DNA of 64,000 bases, taken from Planctomycetota bacterium. GTDB taxonomy: Bacteria > Planctomycetota > UBA1135. The notes under the pieces were generated by a model. That model was not told the DNA's origin and did not search any database. It was given only the letters and a program-made list of their open reading frames with translations. A program made the translations under genes and the position numbers. Positions within the stretch are counted from its first letter, which is position 1, and every line of letters begins with the position of its first letter. The DNA is taken from the NCBI GenBank assembly GCA_004295085.1, contig SHNF01000009.1, positions 558,001-622,000 on the forward strand, given 5' to 3'. Shown here in pieces: positions 1 through 8,361 of the stretch.

Positions 1-324
1 TGTGAGCGCGATCCGGACAACACCTTCCACAGGTACGTACTTGGGTTGGCGCTGTACCGTTCTGGCGAGTTCGATCGCGCGCTGGCAACCCTTATCGAGG
101 CGGACCAACTGAGGGTGAAGCCGACGGCAGCACCGACCATCAACCGCGCTCGAATCCTGGCGGCTCAAGCGTTGTGCCAGCAGCGGCTCAGCCGGCCCGA
201 GGCGGCCATGCGTCTGCTCGTCGAGGCCTACACCCTCGCCGAGGGCGACACCAATTCCGACCTGAGGTCGTTGCTGGCAGAAGCAGCGGAGCTCATCGGA
301 GCGCCGCCGGCCGCAGCGAATTGA
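1..324 (+). CDS. C-terminal end of a TPR-repeat protein (5' truncated)
   Basis: The frame is open from base 1 to a TGA at 322-324, so the start lies outside the window; 107 residues are visible. The segment FHRYVLGLALYRSGEFDRAL and the following helices have the alanine/leucine spacing of tetratricopeptide repeats. In Planctomycetota such repeats often end long serine/threonine protein kinases, and kinase-TPR is my best guess for the whole protein, but no kinase sequence is visible. It converges on the FG-GAP gene, with only 4 bases between the stops. Confidence 0.7.
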   Translation, partial: CERDPDNTFHRYVLGLALYRSGEFDRALATLIEADQLRVKPTAAPTINRARILAAQALCQQRLSRPEAAMRLLVEAYTLAEGDTNSDLRSLLAEAAELIGAPPAAAN

Positions 325-328
325 CGAC

Positions 329-1876
329 CTACTGCTCCAATGCGCCGCCGAAGGCGTCGCCGGCCTGCGCGCCATCGGATGCCATACCAGGAGTGGCTTG
401 GTCGAAGCAAGTCGCGCCGGTGAAGATTCCTGCCGTGTCGTCCCAGTACAGGACCTCGACAGAGCCGGAATCCATGGCGCCGGCGACGTCATCGAGCGGG
501 ATGCCGATGCAGATATCCACGTCGCCGTCACCATCGAAGTCCGAGCTCACGATGTCGTAGCCAAACTGGGCCGAGGCTTCGATGCCGCAGGCCGACGAGT
601 GGATCTGCACGCTGCCGGCTCCGCTGAACCCGCCCACGGCACCGAACATCACGCACACCGAACCGCAATCCGGGACTCCCACGGCGTTCTTCCTGGGAAT
701 GCCGACGACTATGTCCCGGAAGCCGTCGACGTCGTAGTCCTCCGAGCTGAGACCGGCACCAAAGTGGTCTCCCGCCCGGGAGATGCCGGCCCCGGCACTG
801 CTCTGGTCCCACCGCTCAGCTCCGGACAAGCCGGCACCGGATCCGTACACCACTTCCACTGCGCCCGCGTCGCTGGCAGCGCCTACGTCACTCATCGGAA
901 TCCCGATGGCGAGGTCGTCGGCGCTGCCGTTGCCGAAGTTGCCGCCGGCAAGAGCCGCGCCGAACTTCGCTCCGCGCTGGGGATTGGCGCCAGCAGCCGT
1001 CAGGAGCTGATTGTTGGTGTCCGTCAGGCCGGTCATCATGCTGCCGTACAGGATGCACACGGCACCGGAGTCTGTGAAAGCACCGGTCTCCTCATTGGGC
1101 ACACCGATCGCGAGGTCGTCCACGCCATCGCCGTTGAAGTCGCCAGAGGCGAGAGCTGCTCCGAATCGGTCTCCCGGCTCGGGCTGGTCGAGGATCATCG
1201 GAGTGGCGTTCTGGTGCCAGCTCTCGGGACTGCCAAGGCCGCCGGCAGACCCATACCACACCTCCACCGCGCCGGCGTCCACGGCGCCGCCCACGTTCTG
1301 AAGTGGAATGCCGATCGCCAGATCGTCTCTCCCGTCGCCGTTGAAGTCGCCCGAGGTCATCACACGGCCGAACTGCGCGCCGGCCTGCGCCGGGGTCGCG
1401 GTCGCCGGGATGAACTCCACGATGGGAGACGGCAGAAGTCCAGTATTCAGCTGGCCGTACACCACCGCGACCAATCCCTCATTCGCAAAGAAGCCGTCGC
1501 GTCCAGGCACGCCGATGGACGTATCGGCGATCTCGTCGTCATTGAAGTAGCCCCACGTCACGCTGGCGCCGAAGAAGTCCCCAGCTGCCAGAGTGCTGCC
1601 GAGGACGGCCATGCTGAGGTCCTCGCTATCGGCCGTCGTGAGACCCGTCATAGAGCCGTACAAGGCGGTCGCCGCGCCTGCATCAATGAACGCCCCGATG
1701 TCCTCCTTCGGGCGGCCGATGACGATGTCCGCAAAACCGTCGCAGTCCTTGTCGTTGATCTTCGCGGAGCGCTGGGACCAGAGCGGCTCGGCGAGCACTA
1801 CGAGGGTAGCCGTCAGCACGGCAAGCCGCGCCAGCGCGCCGCTGAAGACGAGAGATCTGGCGCAAATTCGCGTCAT
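329..1876 (-). CDS. Secreted FG-GAP repeat (integrin-alpha-like beta-propeller) protein 1
   Basis: A 515-residue exported protein. The ATG at 1876 was chosen because AAGGAG lies 8 bases upstream and the next residues form a signal peptide (hydrophobic stretch about residues 8-32, cleavage near LWSQ). The mature part has seven FG-GAP units, each with a calcium-loop-like core such as DFNGDGRDDLAIGIP followed by a DAGAVEVWYG-type strand. Seven units would close one seven-bladed propeller. Known: FG-GAP propellers bind calcium and act in adhesion or as binding scaffolds. No enzymatic domain and no obvious sorting tail is seen. The next gene upstream on the same strand is a diverged sister, suggesting an old tandem duplication. 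Confidence 0.88.
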   Translation of the reverse strand: MTRICARSLVFSGALARLAVLTATLVVLAEPLWSQRSAKINDKDCDGFADIVIGRPKEDIGAFIDAGAATALYGSMTGLTTADSEDLSMAVLGSTLAAGDFFGASVTWGYFNDDEIADTSIGVPGRDGFFANEGLVAVVYGQLNTGLLPSPIVEFIPATATPAQAGAQFGRVMTSGDFNGDGRDDLAIGIPLQNVGGAVDAGAVEVWYGSAGGLGSPESWHQNATPMILDQPEPGDRFGAALASGDFNGDGVDDLAIGVPNEETGAFTDSGAVCILYGSMMTGLTDTNNQLLTAAGANPQRGAKFGAALAGGNFGNGSADDLAIGIPMSDVGAASDAGAVEVVYGSGAGLSGAERWDQSSAGAGISRAGDHFGAGLSSEDYDVDGFRDIVVGIPRKNAVGVPDCGSVCVMFGAVGGFSGAGSVQIHSSACGIEASAQFGYDIVSSDFDGDGDVDICIGIPLDDVAGAMDSGSVEVLYWDDTAGIFTGATCFDQATPGMASDGAQAGDAFGGALEQ

Positions 1877-1945
1877 GGCAAGACTCCTTGGTGGCTGATC
1901 TGTTGAATGAGCCAGCGGCCAGCATACCGGCATTACCGCAAAGCG

Positions 1946-1978
1946 GCACTGCCCCTCGGAGATCCCGAGGGGCAGTGC
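1946..1978 (-). terminator. Hairpin terminator after FG-GAP protein 2
   Basis: A perfect 14-bp inverted repeat (GCACTGCCCCTCGG at 1946-1959, complement at 1965-1978) with a 5-base loop lies 22 bases after the stop of the FG-GAP gene at 2000-3460. It also separates that gene from its sister. There is only a short T run afterwards, so the intrinsic termination strength is uncertain. Confidence 0.6.
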
Positions 1979-1999
1979 GCACGCAGGAGCGCTGCGGCA

Positions 2000-3460
2000 T
2001 CACTTGCCTAGGGAGAGACCGAACAAGTGACTCGCGCCATACACCAGTGAAGTCCCCGGAAACGCGGTGGGCAGCCAGCGGTACGCCACGACGCCGGCGT
2101 TCGGCAGGATGCTCACGGCACCGAGATTGGAGATGGCCACGGAGTCCTCATAGGGCGCAGCCGCGGCCAGGTCGTCGCGGCCGTCGTTGTAGAGGTCCAC
2201 TGCGGCGATGCTGAAGCCATAGAGATCGCTCGCCTCGCGTTCTCCCACCGGCTGGAAGCGCACGACATCACCGACGCCGCTGAGTCCGACACCCGCCTGG
2301 CCGTAGATGACTTGAACCGCTCCCGTCACGGTGATCGCGCCGTCGCCCTCGCGCGGCACGCCCACGGCTAGATCCTCGCCGGCCAGGCCGTTGAATTCGC
2401 CAACGGCAAGCGAGTGTCCGAACCAGTCGAACCACTCGCAGGCGTCGTTCATGCCGGCATAGTCCTGGCTGAGCGAGGTGAGGCCCATCAAACCGCTGCT
2501 GCCGCCCCGGAAGATGGCCACGCAGCCTTCGTCGCCCGCGACGACGTTACGGGCTGGAACTCCTACGGCCAGCTCGTCGTAGCCGTCGGCGTCGAAGTCG
2601 CCGGCGGCCAGCGCTGAATTCCCGGTGGAATCGCCCGCGCCCGGCACGAGTCCGACCATGGTCAGGTCCAGCGTCGGCTCAGCGGCAAGCACGCCGCCGG
2701 GCCATGTGAAGACACACACGACGCCCGCGTCGGCTGCGCCAGCGAGGTCCTGGTAGGGAACAGACACCGCGAGCTCGTCTCCAGGATCGTCGTTGAACTG
2801 GCCCGCGACCAGTGCGGCGCCGAAGTGGTCATAGATCTGCAGTGTTCCGCCCGCCGAGGCTTCCGTCAGCACCTCGGGCGTCGCGCCGGCCGCCAGCGGT
2901 CCGAGATACACTGCGACGGCCCCAGCGTCGGGGATGCCAGCTTCATCCCAGGCTGGGGCCCCAACGGCCAGGTCGTCGTTGCCGTCGGCGTCGAAGTCGC
3001 CGACTGCCAACGTGGCGCCGAAGCGCGCCTCCGCCTGAAGCAACGCGGCCGGAGCCGTGAATGAGAGTGAGCCGCCAGTCGGTACCGGGCCGTAGAACAC
3101 GGTGACGAGCCCGGAGTCGAGCAGCCCGCCGCTGTCGCGGTGAGCCGTGCCGACGACCAGGTCGTCCATGCCGTCCGCGTCCAGGTCGCCGTGAGCCAGC
3201 GCCCAGCCGAAGTAGTCCTCCGCCGCCGGCGTGAGTCCGGCCGTCGCCAGTCTCAGGTTGGTGGCAGTCGCAGGATTCAAAGCGCCCGCAGCGCCCCACA
3301 GCACGTGGACCACCCCACGGTTGGGGAGAGCTGCCGTGTCGGCGTACGGCGAGCCGATGGCGAGGTCCTCGTAACCGTCGCCGTTGAAGTCCTGGGCGGA
3401 CAGGATGGCCGGCAGCATGGCTGCACAGGCCAGAAGAAAGGTAGTGCGGAACAGGTTCAT
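2000..3460 (-). CDS. Secreted FG-GAP repeat beta-propeller protein 2
   Basis: 486 residues from the ATG at 3460, supported by GAGGAG 8 bases upstream and an immediate signal peptide (MNLFRTTFLLACAAMLPAIL, cleavage near SAQ). The mature protein starts directly with a repeat core (DFNGDGYEDLAIGSP) and has seven FG-GAP units. The sixth unit has lost part of the acidic loop (EFNGLAGEDLAVGVP), and the fourth and seventh are also degraded. It is the same architecture as the gene at 329-1876 but clearly diverged in sequence. The likely role is an extracellular or surface calcium-binding scaffold; the ligand is unknown. Confidence 0.88.
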   Translation of the reverse strand: MNLFRTTFLLACAAMLPAILSAQDFNGDGYEDLAIGSPYADTAALPNRGVVHVLWGAAGALNPATATNLRLATAGLTPAAEDYFGWALAHGDLDADGMDDLVVGTAHRDSGGLLDSGLVTVFYGPVPTGGSLSFTAPAALLQAEARFGATLAVGDFDADGNDDLAVGAPAWDEAGIPDAGAVAVYLGPLAAGATPEVLTEASAGGTLQIYDHFGAALVAGQFNDDPGDELAVSVPYQDLAGAADAGVVCVFTWPGGVLAAEPTLDLTMVGLVPGAGDSTGNSALAAGDFDADGYDELAVGVPARNVVAGDEGCVAIFRGGSSGLMGLTSLSQDYAGMNDACEWFDWFGHSLAVGEFNGLAGEDLAVGVPREGDGAITVTGAVQVIYGQAGVGLSGVGDVVRFQPVGEREASDLYGFSIAAVDLYNDGRDDLAAAAPYEDSVAISNLGAVSILPNAGVVAYRWLPTAFPGTSLVYGASHLFGLSLGK

Positions 3461-3548
3461 GGGTGTACTCCTCGACCCAAGGAAGAGGCCGCCGGAGGCC
3501 CCCGAACACGCTTCTCCGGCCCCATATCCGCCGGATAGACTCCGCCGG

Positions 3549-4466
3549 GTGCCCTCCGACCTCCGGATCGAGCTGTCCTGGTCCGCCAGCCGGGCCAAGG
3601 AGTTCGAGCGCTGCAAGCGCGAGTACTGGTACGCCCGCTACGCGTCCTGGGGTTGGTGGAAGGAGGATCCGGGCGGCGAGAAGCGCCGGCTCGCGATCCT
3701 CAAGAACCTGGACTCCCTGCCGACGCTGGCCGGTGACGCGGTGCACCGGGCCATCGCCCGCTACTTCGAGCTGCGCCGCGGCGGCGCCACCATGACCGCC
3801 CAGGAGCTGTTCGAGTGCGCGCGCGACCGCTTCCGCGCAGGCTGGCGGCAGTCGCTGGGGGACGAGTGGCAGAGGCGTCCCAGCAAGGCGGTGCGGCTGG
3901 ACGAGCACCACCACGGCGCCGAGGTGCCCAAGGAGGTCACCGACCGCTATCGCGAGCTCCTCGAGGCCTGCGCCGCCAACTTCCTCAAGCTTCCGGTGGC
4001 GCTTGCGGACCCCGCCGCGTACCTCGCCGTCGAGGAGCTCGACTCCTACAACTTCCTCGGCGCGAAGGTCTATGCGGTGCCGGATTTCGCCGTGCGCCAG
4101 GACGATCGCATCCATATCTATGACTGGAAGACCGGCAAGCCGCGCGACGAGGACCAGTTCCAGCTCCACACCTATGCGCTGTACGCCTGCGAGCGCTGGG
4201 GGGTGGATCCCGAGCGCATCGTCCTGCACGCCGCCTACCTGGCGGACGGAGAGCTGCGCAGTCTGCCCGTGGACCCCTACGCCCTCTCTGAGTGCCAGGA
4301 CCGCATGTCGGAGAGCGTGCGCGCCATGGCGGACCTGCACTACGACCCGGAAGCCGACACCCCGGTGATGGCGAACTGGCCGGCGAGCGGAGCGCCCCGC
4401 GAGTGCCCGCGCTGCCGTTTCCGCGGCGTCTGCGAAGCCGCCGTTCCCAGCAGCGTTTCCGGGTAG
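3549..4466 (+). CDS. PD-(D/E)XK nuclease, RecB/Cas4-like, with cysteine cluster
   Basis: About 305 residues if the GTG at 3549 is the start; upstream in-frame starts such as 3459 run into the divergent gene's leader, and no clear ribosome binding site decides it. Nuclease motifs appear in order: H66 (GDAVHRA), D179 (VPDF), D192-W-K194 (IYDWKTGK), then a Q-x-Q-LHTYALYA helix. C22 in ERCKREYWY plus C286, C289 and C295 (CPRCRFRGVC) reproduce the four-cysteine iron-sulfur arrangement of Cas4 and AddB. Known: such proteins cut or trim DNA ends. No cas or addA/recD gene is nearby, so it is a stand-alone nuclease of unknown pathway, probably in repair. Confidence 0.85.
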   Translation: MPSDLRIELSWSASRAKEFERCKREYWYARYASWGWWKEDPGGEKRRLAILKNLDSLPTLAGDAVHRAIARYFELRRGGATMTAQELFECARDRFRAGWRQSLGDEWQRRPSKAVRLDEHHHGAEVPKEVTDRYRELLEACAANFLKLPVALADPAAYLAVEELDSYNFLGAKVYAVPDFAVRQDDRIHIYDWKTGKPRDEDQFQLHTYALYACERWGVDPERIVLHAAYLADGELRSLPVDPYALSECQDRMSESVRAMADLHYDPEADTPVMANWPASGAPRECPRCRFRGVCEAAVPSSVSG

Positions 4467-4495
4467 CCGCCTCCGCTCCGGAAACCGTCGCACCA

Positions 4496-4585
4496 GGTGC
4501 CTTCCTGGCACCGAGCGTCCACCGCCATGGTGGGGGTCGTAGGCGCCCATTGCGAAGCAGGGCGGCGGGTGCCAGGCAGGCACCC
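4496..4585. terminator. Two related hairpins between convergent genes
   Basis: GGTGCC-N5-GGCACC at 4496-4512 and GGGTGCC-N5-GGCACCC at 4567-4585 lie between the stops of the nuclease (4466) and the aminotransferase (4617). They share the same stem core and could terminate transcription from either side. There are no T runs, so this is an inference from symmetry and place only. Confidence 0.35.
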
Positions 4586-4616
4586 AAGGCGGCGGTGCGC
4601 CGCAGCCGCCCGCCGC

Positions 4617-5771
4617 TCAGTCCGTTCCCGGCCCAAGCTCGGCGCGCAGCGCCGATGCCAGCGCCGCATAGTCGCCGGGCGAGTTGTAGAGCTGGGCCGA
4701 GATGCGCACCAGGCGCTTGCCGGGTTGCGGCCAGGGGACGATGGGCACCTGGATGCCGCGGGCCACCAGGCGGTCCTGGAGGGCTTCGCCGTAGCGGCCG
4801 GCGGGCTCGTCCAGCGCGCGGTCGGGAAGCGGGAGGGAGGCCATGGAGCCGAGCATGTCGTCCGGAGCCGGCGGGGAGAGCGAGAGCGCGTCGCAGACGA
4901 TGCGGCGGCCCTCGATGGCGAGCGCGTGGTTGCGCTGCATCCAGTCCGGGAACTGGGAGAGGAAGCGGATGGCGTCGGGGATGCAGAGGGCGGGAGTCGG
5001 GTCGTCGGTGCCGGTCCAGTCGAACTCGAGCAGGAAGCGCGACCGGCCGGTGCGCGCCGAGTTGTAGCCGTGGCTGATGCTGGTGGGATGGGTGCTGGCC
5101 TGGTGCCGGGGGTGCACCCAGAGGAAGCCGGCCCCCTTGGGCGCGCACAGCCACTTGTGGCAGTTGCCGGTGTACCAGTCGGCGCCGAGGGACTCGATGG
5201 CAAGGGGGACCATGGCGGGCGCGTGCGCTCCGTCCACGAGGACCGGAACGCGGAGCCGGGAGATGATCTCGGCGATCGGAAAGATGAGGGCCGTGGGACT
5301 GGTGACGTGGTCGATCAGCGCCAGGCGCGTGCGCGGCGTCACACCGGAAACGATGCTTTGGACGACTTCGGCCGGAGATCGGACGGGAAAGGGGACCGTG
5401 GCGACGACCACGCGCGCGCCGCAGCGGCTGGCGACGTAGTCCAGGGTGGTCCGGCAGGCGTTGTAGGCGTGGTTGGTGGTGAGCAGCTCGTCGCCTGTGC
5501 GGAAGTCGAGCGAGCGCAGCACGGCGTTGACGCCGGCGGTGGCGTTGGGGACGAAGGCGAGGTTGCGCGGCCCCGCGCCCAGGAAGCGCGCGAGGGCGGA
5601 GCGGGAGGCGTCGAGGGCCTCCTCCAGGTCGTGCACGAAGAAGCGCACGGGCTCGCGCTCCATGCGCTCGCGCCAGCGCTGCTGCGCCTCCAGGACCGGC
5701 AGCGGGCAGGCGCCGAAGCTGCCGTGATTGAGGAACAGGACGCCGGGGTCCAGGCCCCAGAAGTGCTTCAA
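4617..5771 (-). CDS. Class V PLP-dependent aminotransferase, isopenicillin-N-epimerase-like
   Basis: 384 residues from a TTG at 5771 that overlaps the upstream stop as TTGA, so the two genes are translationally coupled. The N-terminus (FLNHGSFGACPLPV), LVDGAHAP at about 179-186 with D180 and H183 placed for the cofactor pyridine nitrogen, and the Schiff-base lysine K206 (GNCHKWLCAPKGAG) are typical of the class V subgroup that contains isopenicillin N epimerase. Members include epimerases, cysteine desulfurase-like enzymes and lyases, so the substrate cannot be read from the sequence. Coupling to a beta-oxidation-type fusion suggests an amino-acid or acyl-CoA catabolic role, but this is inference. 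Confidence 0.85.
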   Translation of the reverse strand: MKHFWGLDPGVLFLNHGSFGACPLPVLEAQQRWRERMEREPVRFFVHDLEEALDASRSALARFLGAGPRNLAFVPNATAGVNAVLRSLDFRTGDELLTTNHAYNACRTTLDYVASRCGARVVVATVPFPVRSPAEVVQSIVSGVTPRTRLALIDHVTSPTALIFPIAEIISRLRVPVLVDGAHAPAMVPLAIESLGADWYTGNCHKWLCAPKGAGFLWVHPRHQASTHPTSISHGYNSARTGRSRFLLEFDWTGTDDPTPALCIPDAIRFLSQFPDWMQRNHALAIEGRRIVCDALSLSPPAPDDMLGSMASLPLPDRALDEPAGRYGEALQDRLVARGIQVPIVPWPQPGKRLVRISAQLYNSPGDYAALASALRAELGPGTD

Positions 5772-7819
5772 CGTCCGGCGAAGGCGGGCTTGCGGCCTTC
5801 GATGAGGCTGCTGAGTCCTTCCAGCGCGTCCGGGCTGGAGAAGATCTCCTGCAGGTGCGCCAGCTCCAGGTCGAGTCCTTCCTCCAGCGGCAGATCGCAG
5901 CCTTCGTCGAACAGGCGCTCGGACAGGCGCAGGGCGAGCGAGGACTTCTCGCGCATGCGCTTGACCGCCCGCTCGAGCTGGGCGTTGCCGCCGGTGTCCC
6001 CCTGCCCGCTCAGGATCTGGTCCACGCTGTAGCGGTCGAAGAAGTCCCAGACCGGCTTCCAGGAAGGATCCCGCGGCGCGCGCGGGGCGCTGCGGGGGAC
6101 CGCCGGCCCGCGCTCCGCCAGCGCTTCGCAAGCGGCGTCCAGCAGGCTGAAGGTAGCCAGCTGGTCGCACAGGCCGATGGCCAGGGCCTGGTCGGCGCCC
6201 AGGATCTGCCCCGTGTACACCAGGTACTTGGCCAGGGGCAGTCCCACGCGCCGCGGCAGCCGCTGGGTGCCGCCCAGCCCCGGGTAGATGCCGATCCCGG
6301 TCTCGGGGAAGCCGAACGCGGCCTTGGGGCTGGCCGCGATCCAGTCGCAGGCGAGCGCCAGCTCGGCACCGCCGCCCAGCGCCAGGCCTTGCACGCGCGC
6401 GACCACGGGCCGGCGGCCGCCGCTCAGCGTGCGGAACAGCTTCTGGCCGCGCGCCGTGAAGTCGTGGATGCGCTGGAACGTGCCCCCGCGCAGGTTCTCC
6501 ACGAAGAACCTGATGTCGGCCCCGGCCACGAATGCCTTGCCGCTGCCGCCGATGACGATCCCGTGCTCCGCCATGGCCAGGGCGATGCCGGCCGCGTTCT
6601 CGAGCTGCTGCACCACGTCCTCGTTGAGGGCGTTCATGGCGTCCGGGCGTTGGATCCAGACGCTCGTGAGGCGCCCGCGCTGGCCCAGCGCGACCAGGTG
6701 GATCGGGATGCCGACGCGCGGATCGGCGTGCTGCAGCAGCAGCGGCACCGTCAGTCCGTGCCCGGCCACCACCGCGTTCGCGAGCACCGCGGCGCGGCGC
6801 ACGCCCACCTCGTTGATGAGCTGGAACGGCCCCATGGCCCAGCGCAGCCCCACGCGCGCGCCGATGTCGGTCTCCTCGACGCTGGCGACCTTCTCCTCGA
6901 CCAGCTTGGCGGCGCAGTAGAAGGCGGCGCCCAGCAGGCGGTCGGCGACCGCAGGGAGCCGGGACGGGTCGGGCGTGCCGCCCAGGTCCCACAGCTTCCG
7001 GGCATCCACCTGCTGGCGCAGGCGCGCTGCCGGGGCGTAGTACGGGTGCAGCTCGCGGCCCAGCGTGTCCGCGGCGTGCATGGCGATCGCCACGCCGGTG
7101 ACGTTCATGAGCTCGAACGGCCCCATGCCGATCTCGAAGGCCTTGCGCGCCGCGGCTTCGATCGTGGGGATGTCGGCGCTGCCCTCTTCCAGCACGCGCA
7201 CGGCTTCGTTCAGCCACGGCACGAAGAAGCGGTTCACCACGAAGCCCGGCGCGTCGGCGCTGCGGATCGGGGTCTTGCCGATGGCCTCCTGGAACGACCA
7301 GGCGGCGTCGAATTCCGCCTTGCCGCTGCCCTCGTGGCGGATGACCTCCACCAGCCGGTTCTTCGCCGGGTGGTAGAAGTAGTGCAGGCCGAACACGCGC
7401 TCGGGGCGCGGCGTCACCTGCGCCAGGTCGCGCACGAAGAAGGAGGAGGTGTTCGTGGCCAGGATCGCGTCCGGCCGGCAATGCTTCCCGAGCTTGCGGA
7501 ACACGTCGCGCTTGACCTGCAGGTCCTCGAACACCGCTTCGACCACCAGGTCGGCCTCGGCCAGCGCGCTCCAGTCGGCCGTCCCGCGCACGCGCCCCAG
7601 GATCCCCTCCACCGCCTCCTTGCGGAAGATCCCGCGCTCGACGCCCTGCTCCAGGGTCGCGCGGATGATCCCCAGCCCGCGCTGGACCAGCGGCTCATCC
7701 ATGTCCACCAGGATCACGGGGTAACCCTCGGTGGCGATCTTCTGGGCGATGCCGGAACCCATGTTTCCGGCGCCAATGACGGCGGCTGTGCGGATGTCGA
7801 CGCGGTTCACGGCGTTCAT
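5768..7819 (-). CDS. 3-hydroxyacyl-CoA dehydrogenase / enoyl-CoA hydratase fusion
   Basis: 683 residues. The N-terminal NAD-binding half has GAGNMGSGIA (17-26), the catalytic pair H146 (GLHYFYHP) and E158, and PGFVVNRF; a second helical dehydrogenase C domain runs to about 350. The C-terminal third is a crotonase with AGADI (432-436), oxyanion glycine run GLALGGGAE with E486, and E506 in FPETGIG, so both catalytic glutamates are kept. The order dehydrogenase then hydratase is opposite to FadB/FadJ and matches the shorter fused enzymes of archaea and some bacteria. It should hydrate enoyl-CoA and oxidise the 3-hydroxyacyl-CoA. It is coupled to the aminotransferase downstream; a thiolase and acyl-CoA dehydrogenase are not in the window. 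Confidence 0.92.
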   Translation of the reverse strand: MNAVNRVDIRTAAVIGAGNMGSGIAQKIATEGYPVILVDMDEPLVQRGLGIIRATLEQGVERGIFRKEAVEGILGRVRGTADWSALAEADLVVEAVFEDLQVKRDVFRKLGKHCRPDAILATNTSSFFVRDLAQVTPRPERVFGLHYFYHPAKNRLVEVIRHEGSGKAEFDAAWSFQEAIGKTPIRSADAPGFVVNRFFVPWLNEAVRVLEEGSADIPTIEAAARKAFEIGMGPFELMNVTGVAIAMHAADTLGRELHPYYAPAARLRQQVDARKLWDLGGTPDPSRLPAVADRLLGAAFYCAAKLVEEKVASVEETDIGARVGLRWAMGPFQLINEVGVRRAAVLANAVVAGHGLTVPLLLQHADPRVGIPIHLVALGQRGRLTSVWIQRPDAMNALNEDVVQQLENAAGIALAMAEHGIVIGGSGKAFVAGADIRFFVENLRGGTFQRIHDFTARGQKLFRTLSGGRRPVVARVQGLALGGGAELALACDWIAASPKAAFGFPETGIGIYPGLGGTQRLPRRVGLPLAKYLVYTGQILGADQALAIGLCDQLATFSLLDAACEALAERGPAVPRSAPRAPRDPSWKPVWDFFDRYSVDQILSGQGDTGGNAQLERAVKRMREKSSLALRLSERLFDEGCDLPLEEGLDLELAHLQEIFSSPDALEGLSSLIEGRKPAFAGR

Positions 7820-7876
7820 GCCTGGGCTGGCCCCGGAATCGGGGGGCGGAGATTCTAACCGTCCTGCACCGCCCGG

Positions 7877-8347
7877 CTAGCTGACGTGCGGGTGCTCGCC
7901 GCACACCGGGCATTCCTCGACCGCGAGCTCTTCCACATCCTCGAGCGCCTCGGCCAGGGCGTCGTCGATCGCGTCCTCGATCTGATCCACGTCGTCGAAA
8001 TCGCCGTAGGTGCGCGTGATGACGATCTCGCCGCTGATCTCCTCGGCGTCGCCCCAGCAGTGGATCGTGTAGTCGAACACGAGGTCGAACTCGTCGTCCG
8101 GCGCGGGGTTCGCGGAGTCGTGATGGATGTTGCCGGCGTGCTGGATCTCGTACCGGACGTCGCTCGAGTCGCAACTGTTGTGCGGGCGCGAGCGCTCCAG
8201 GATCGAGCAGTCGCAGTCGGGGTGCGGGCGCGGCGGCTCCTCGTCGCACAGGTGGCCGTCGAGCGCGTCGCAGCGTTCGCAGCCGCCGTTGCTCGACCAT
8301 TCGAACCGTGGCGTATCGGCATCGTCGTCGTCGTCCTCGTCGGCCAT
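7877..8347 (-). CDS. Acidic cysteine-cluster protein, unknown function
   Basis: 156 residues, very acidic, starting MADEDDDDDAD. AGGA lies upstream of the ATG. The cysteine group C23/C26/C34/C45/C47 sits in GGCERCDALDG...PHPDCDC, which resembles the metal-binding tail seen in phage minor head proteins of the SPP1 gp7/Mu F group (CxxC, LDG, HPxCxC). A second CPVCG knuckle is at 146-150. No other head-protein domain or phage gene is present, so the likeness may only reflect a shared zinc site. It lies 14 bases after the helix-hairpin-helix gene and is probably cotranscribed. Function unknown. Confidence 0.7.
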   Translation of the reverse strand: MADEDDDDDADTPRFEWSSNGGCERCDALDGHLCDEEPPRPHPDCDCSILERSRPHNSCDSSDVRYEIQHAGNIHHDSANPAPDDEFDLVFDYTIHCWGDAEEISGEIVITRTYGDFDDVDQIEDAIDDALAEALEDVEELAVEECPVCGEHPHVS

Positions 8348-8361
8348 GGCGGGATCCTGGG

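Noticed and set aside
329..3460. DNA repeat region
   Set aside because: The similarity between blocks is the coding of FG-GAP units in two proteins and is diverged at DNA level.
3549..4466. Cas4 of a CRISPR-Cas system
   Set aside because: The nuclease has the RecB motifs and four cysteines but no cas1/cas2 or repeats are present in the window.
7877..8347. Prophage head-protein gene
   Set aside because: Only the cysteine cluster is phage-like; no terminase, portal, capsid or integrase is nearby.
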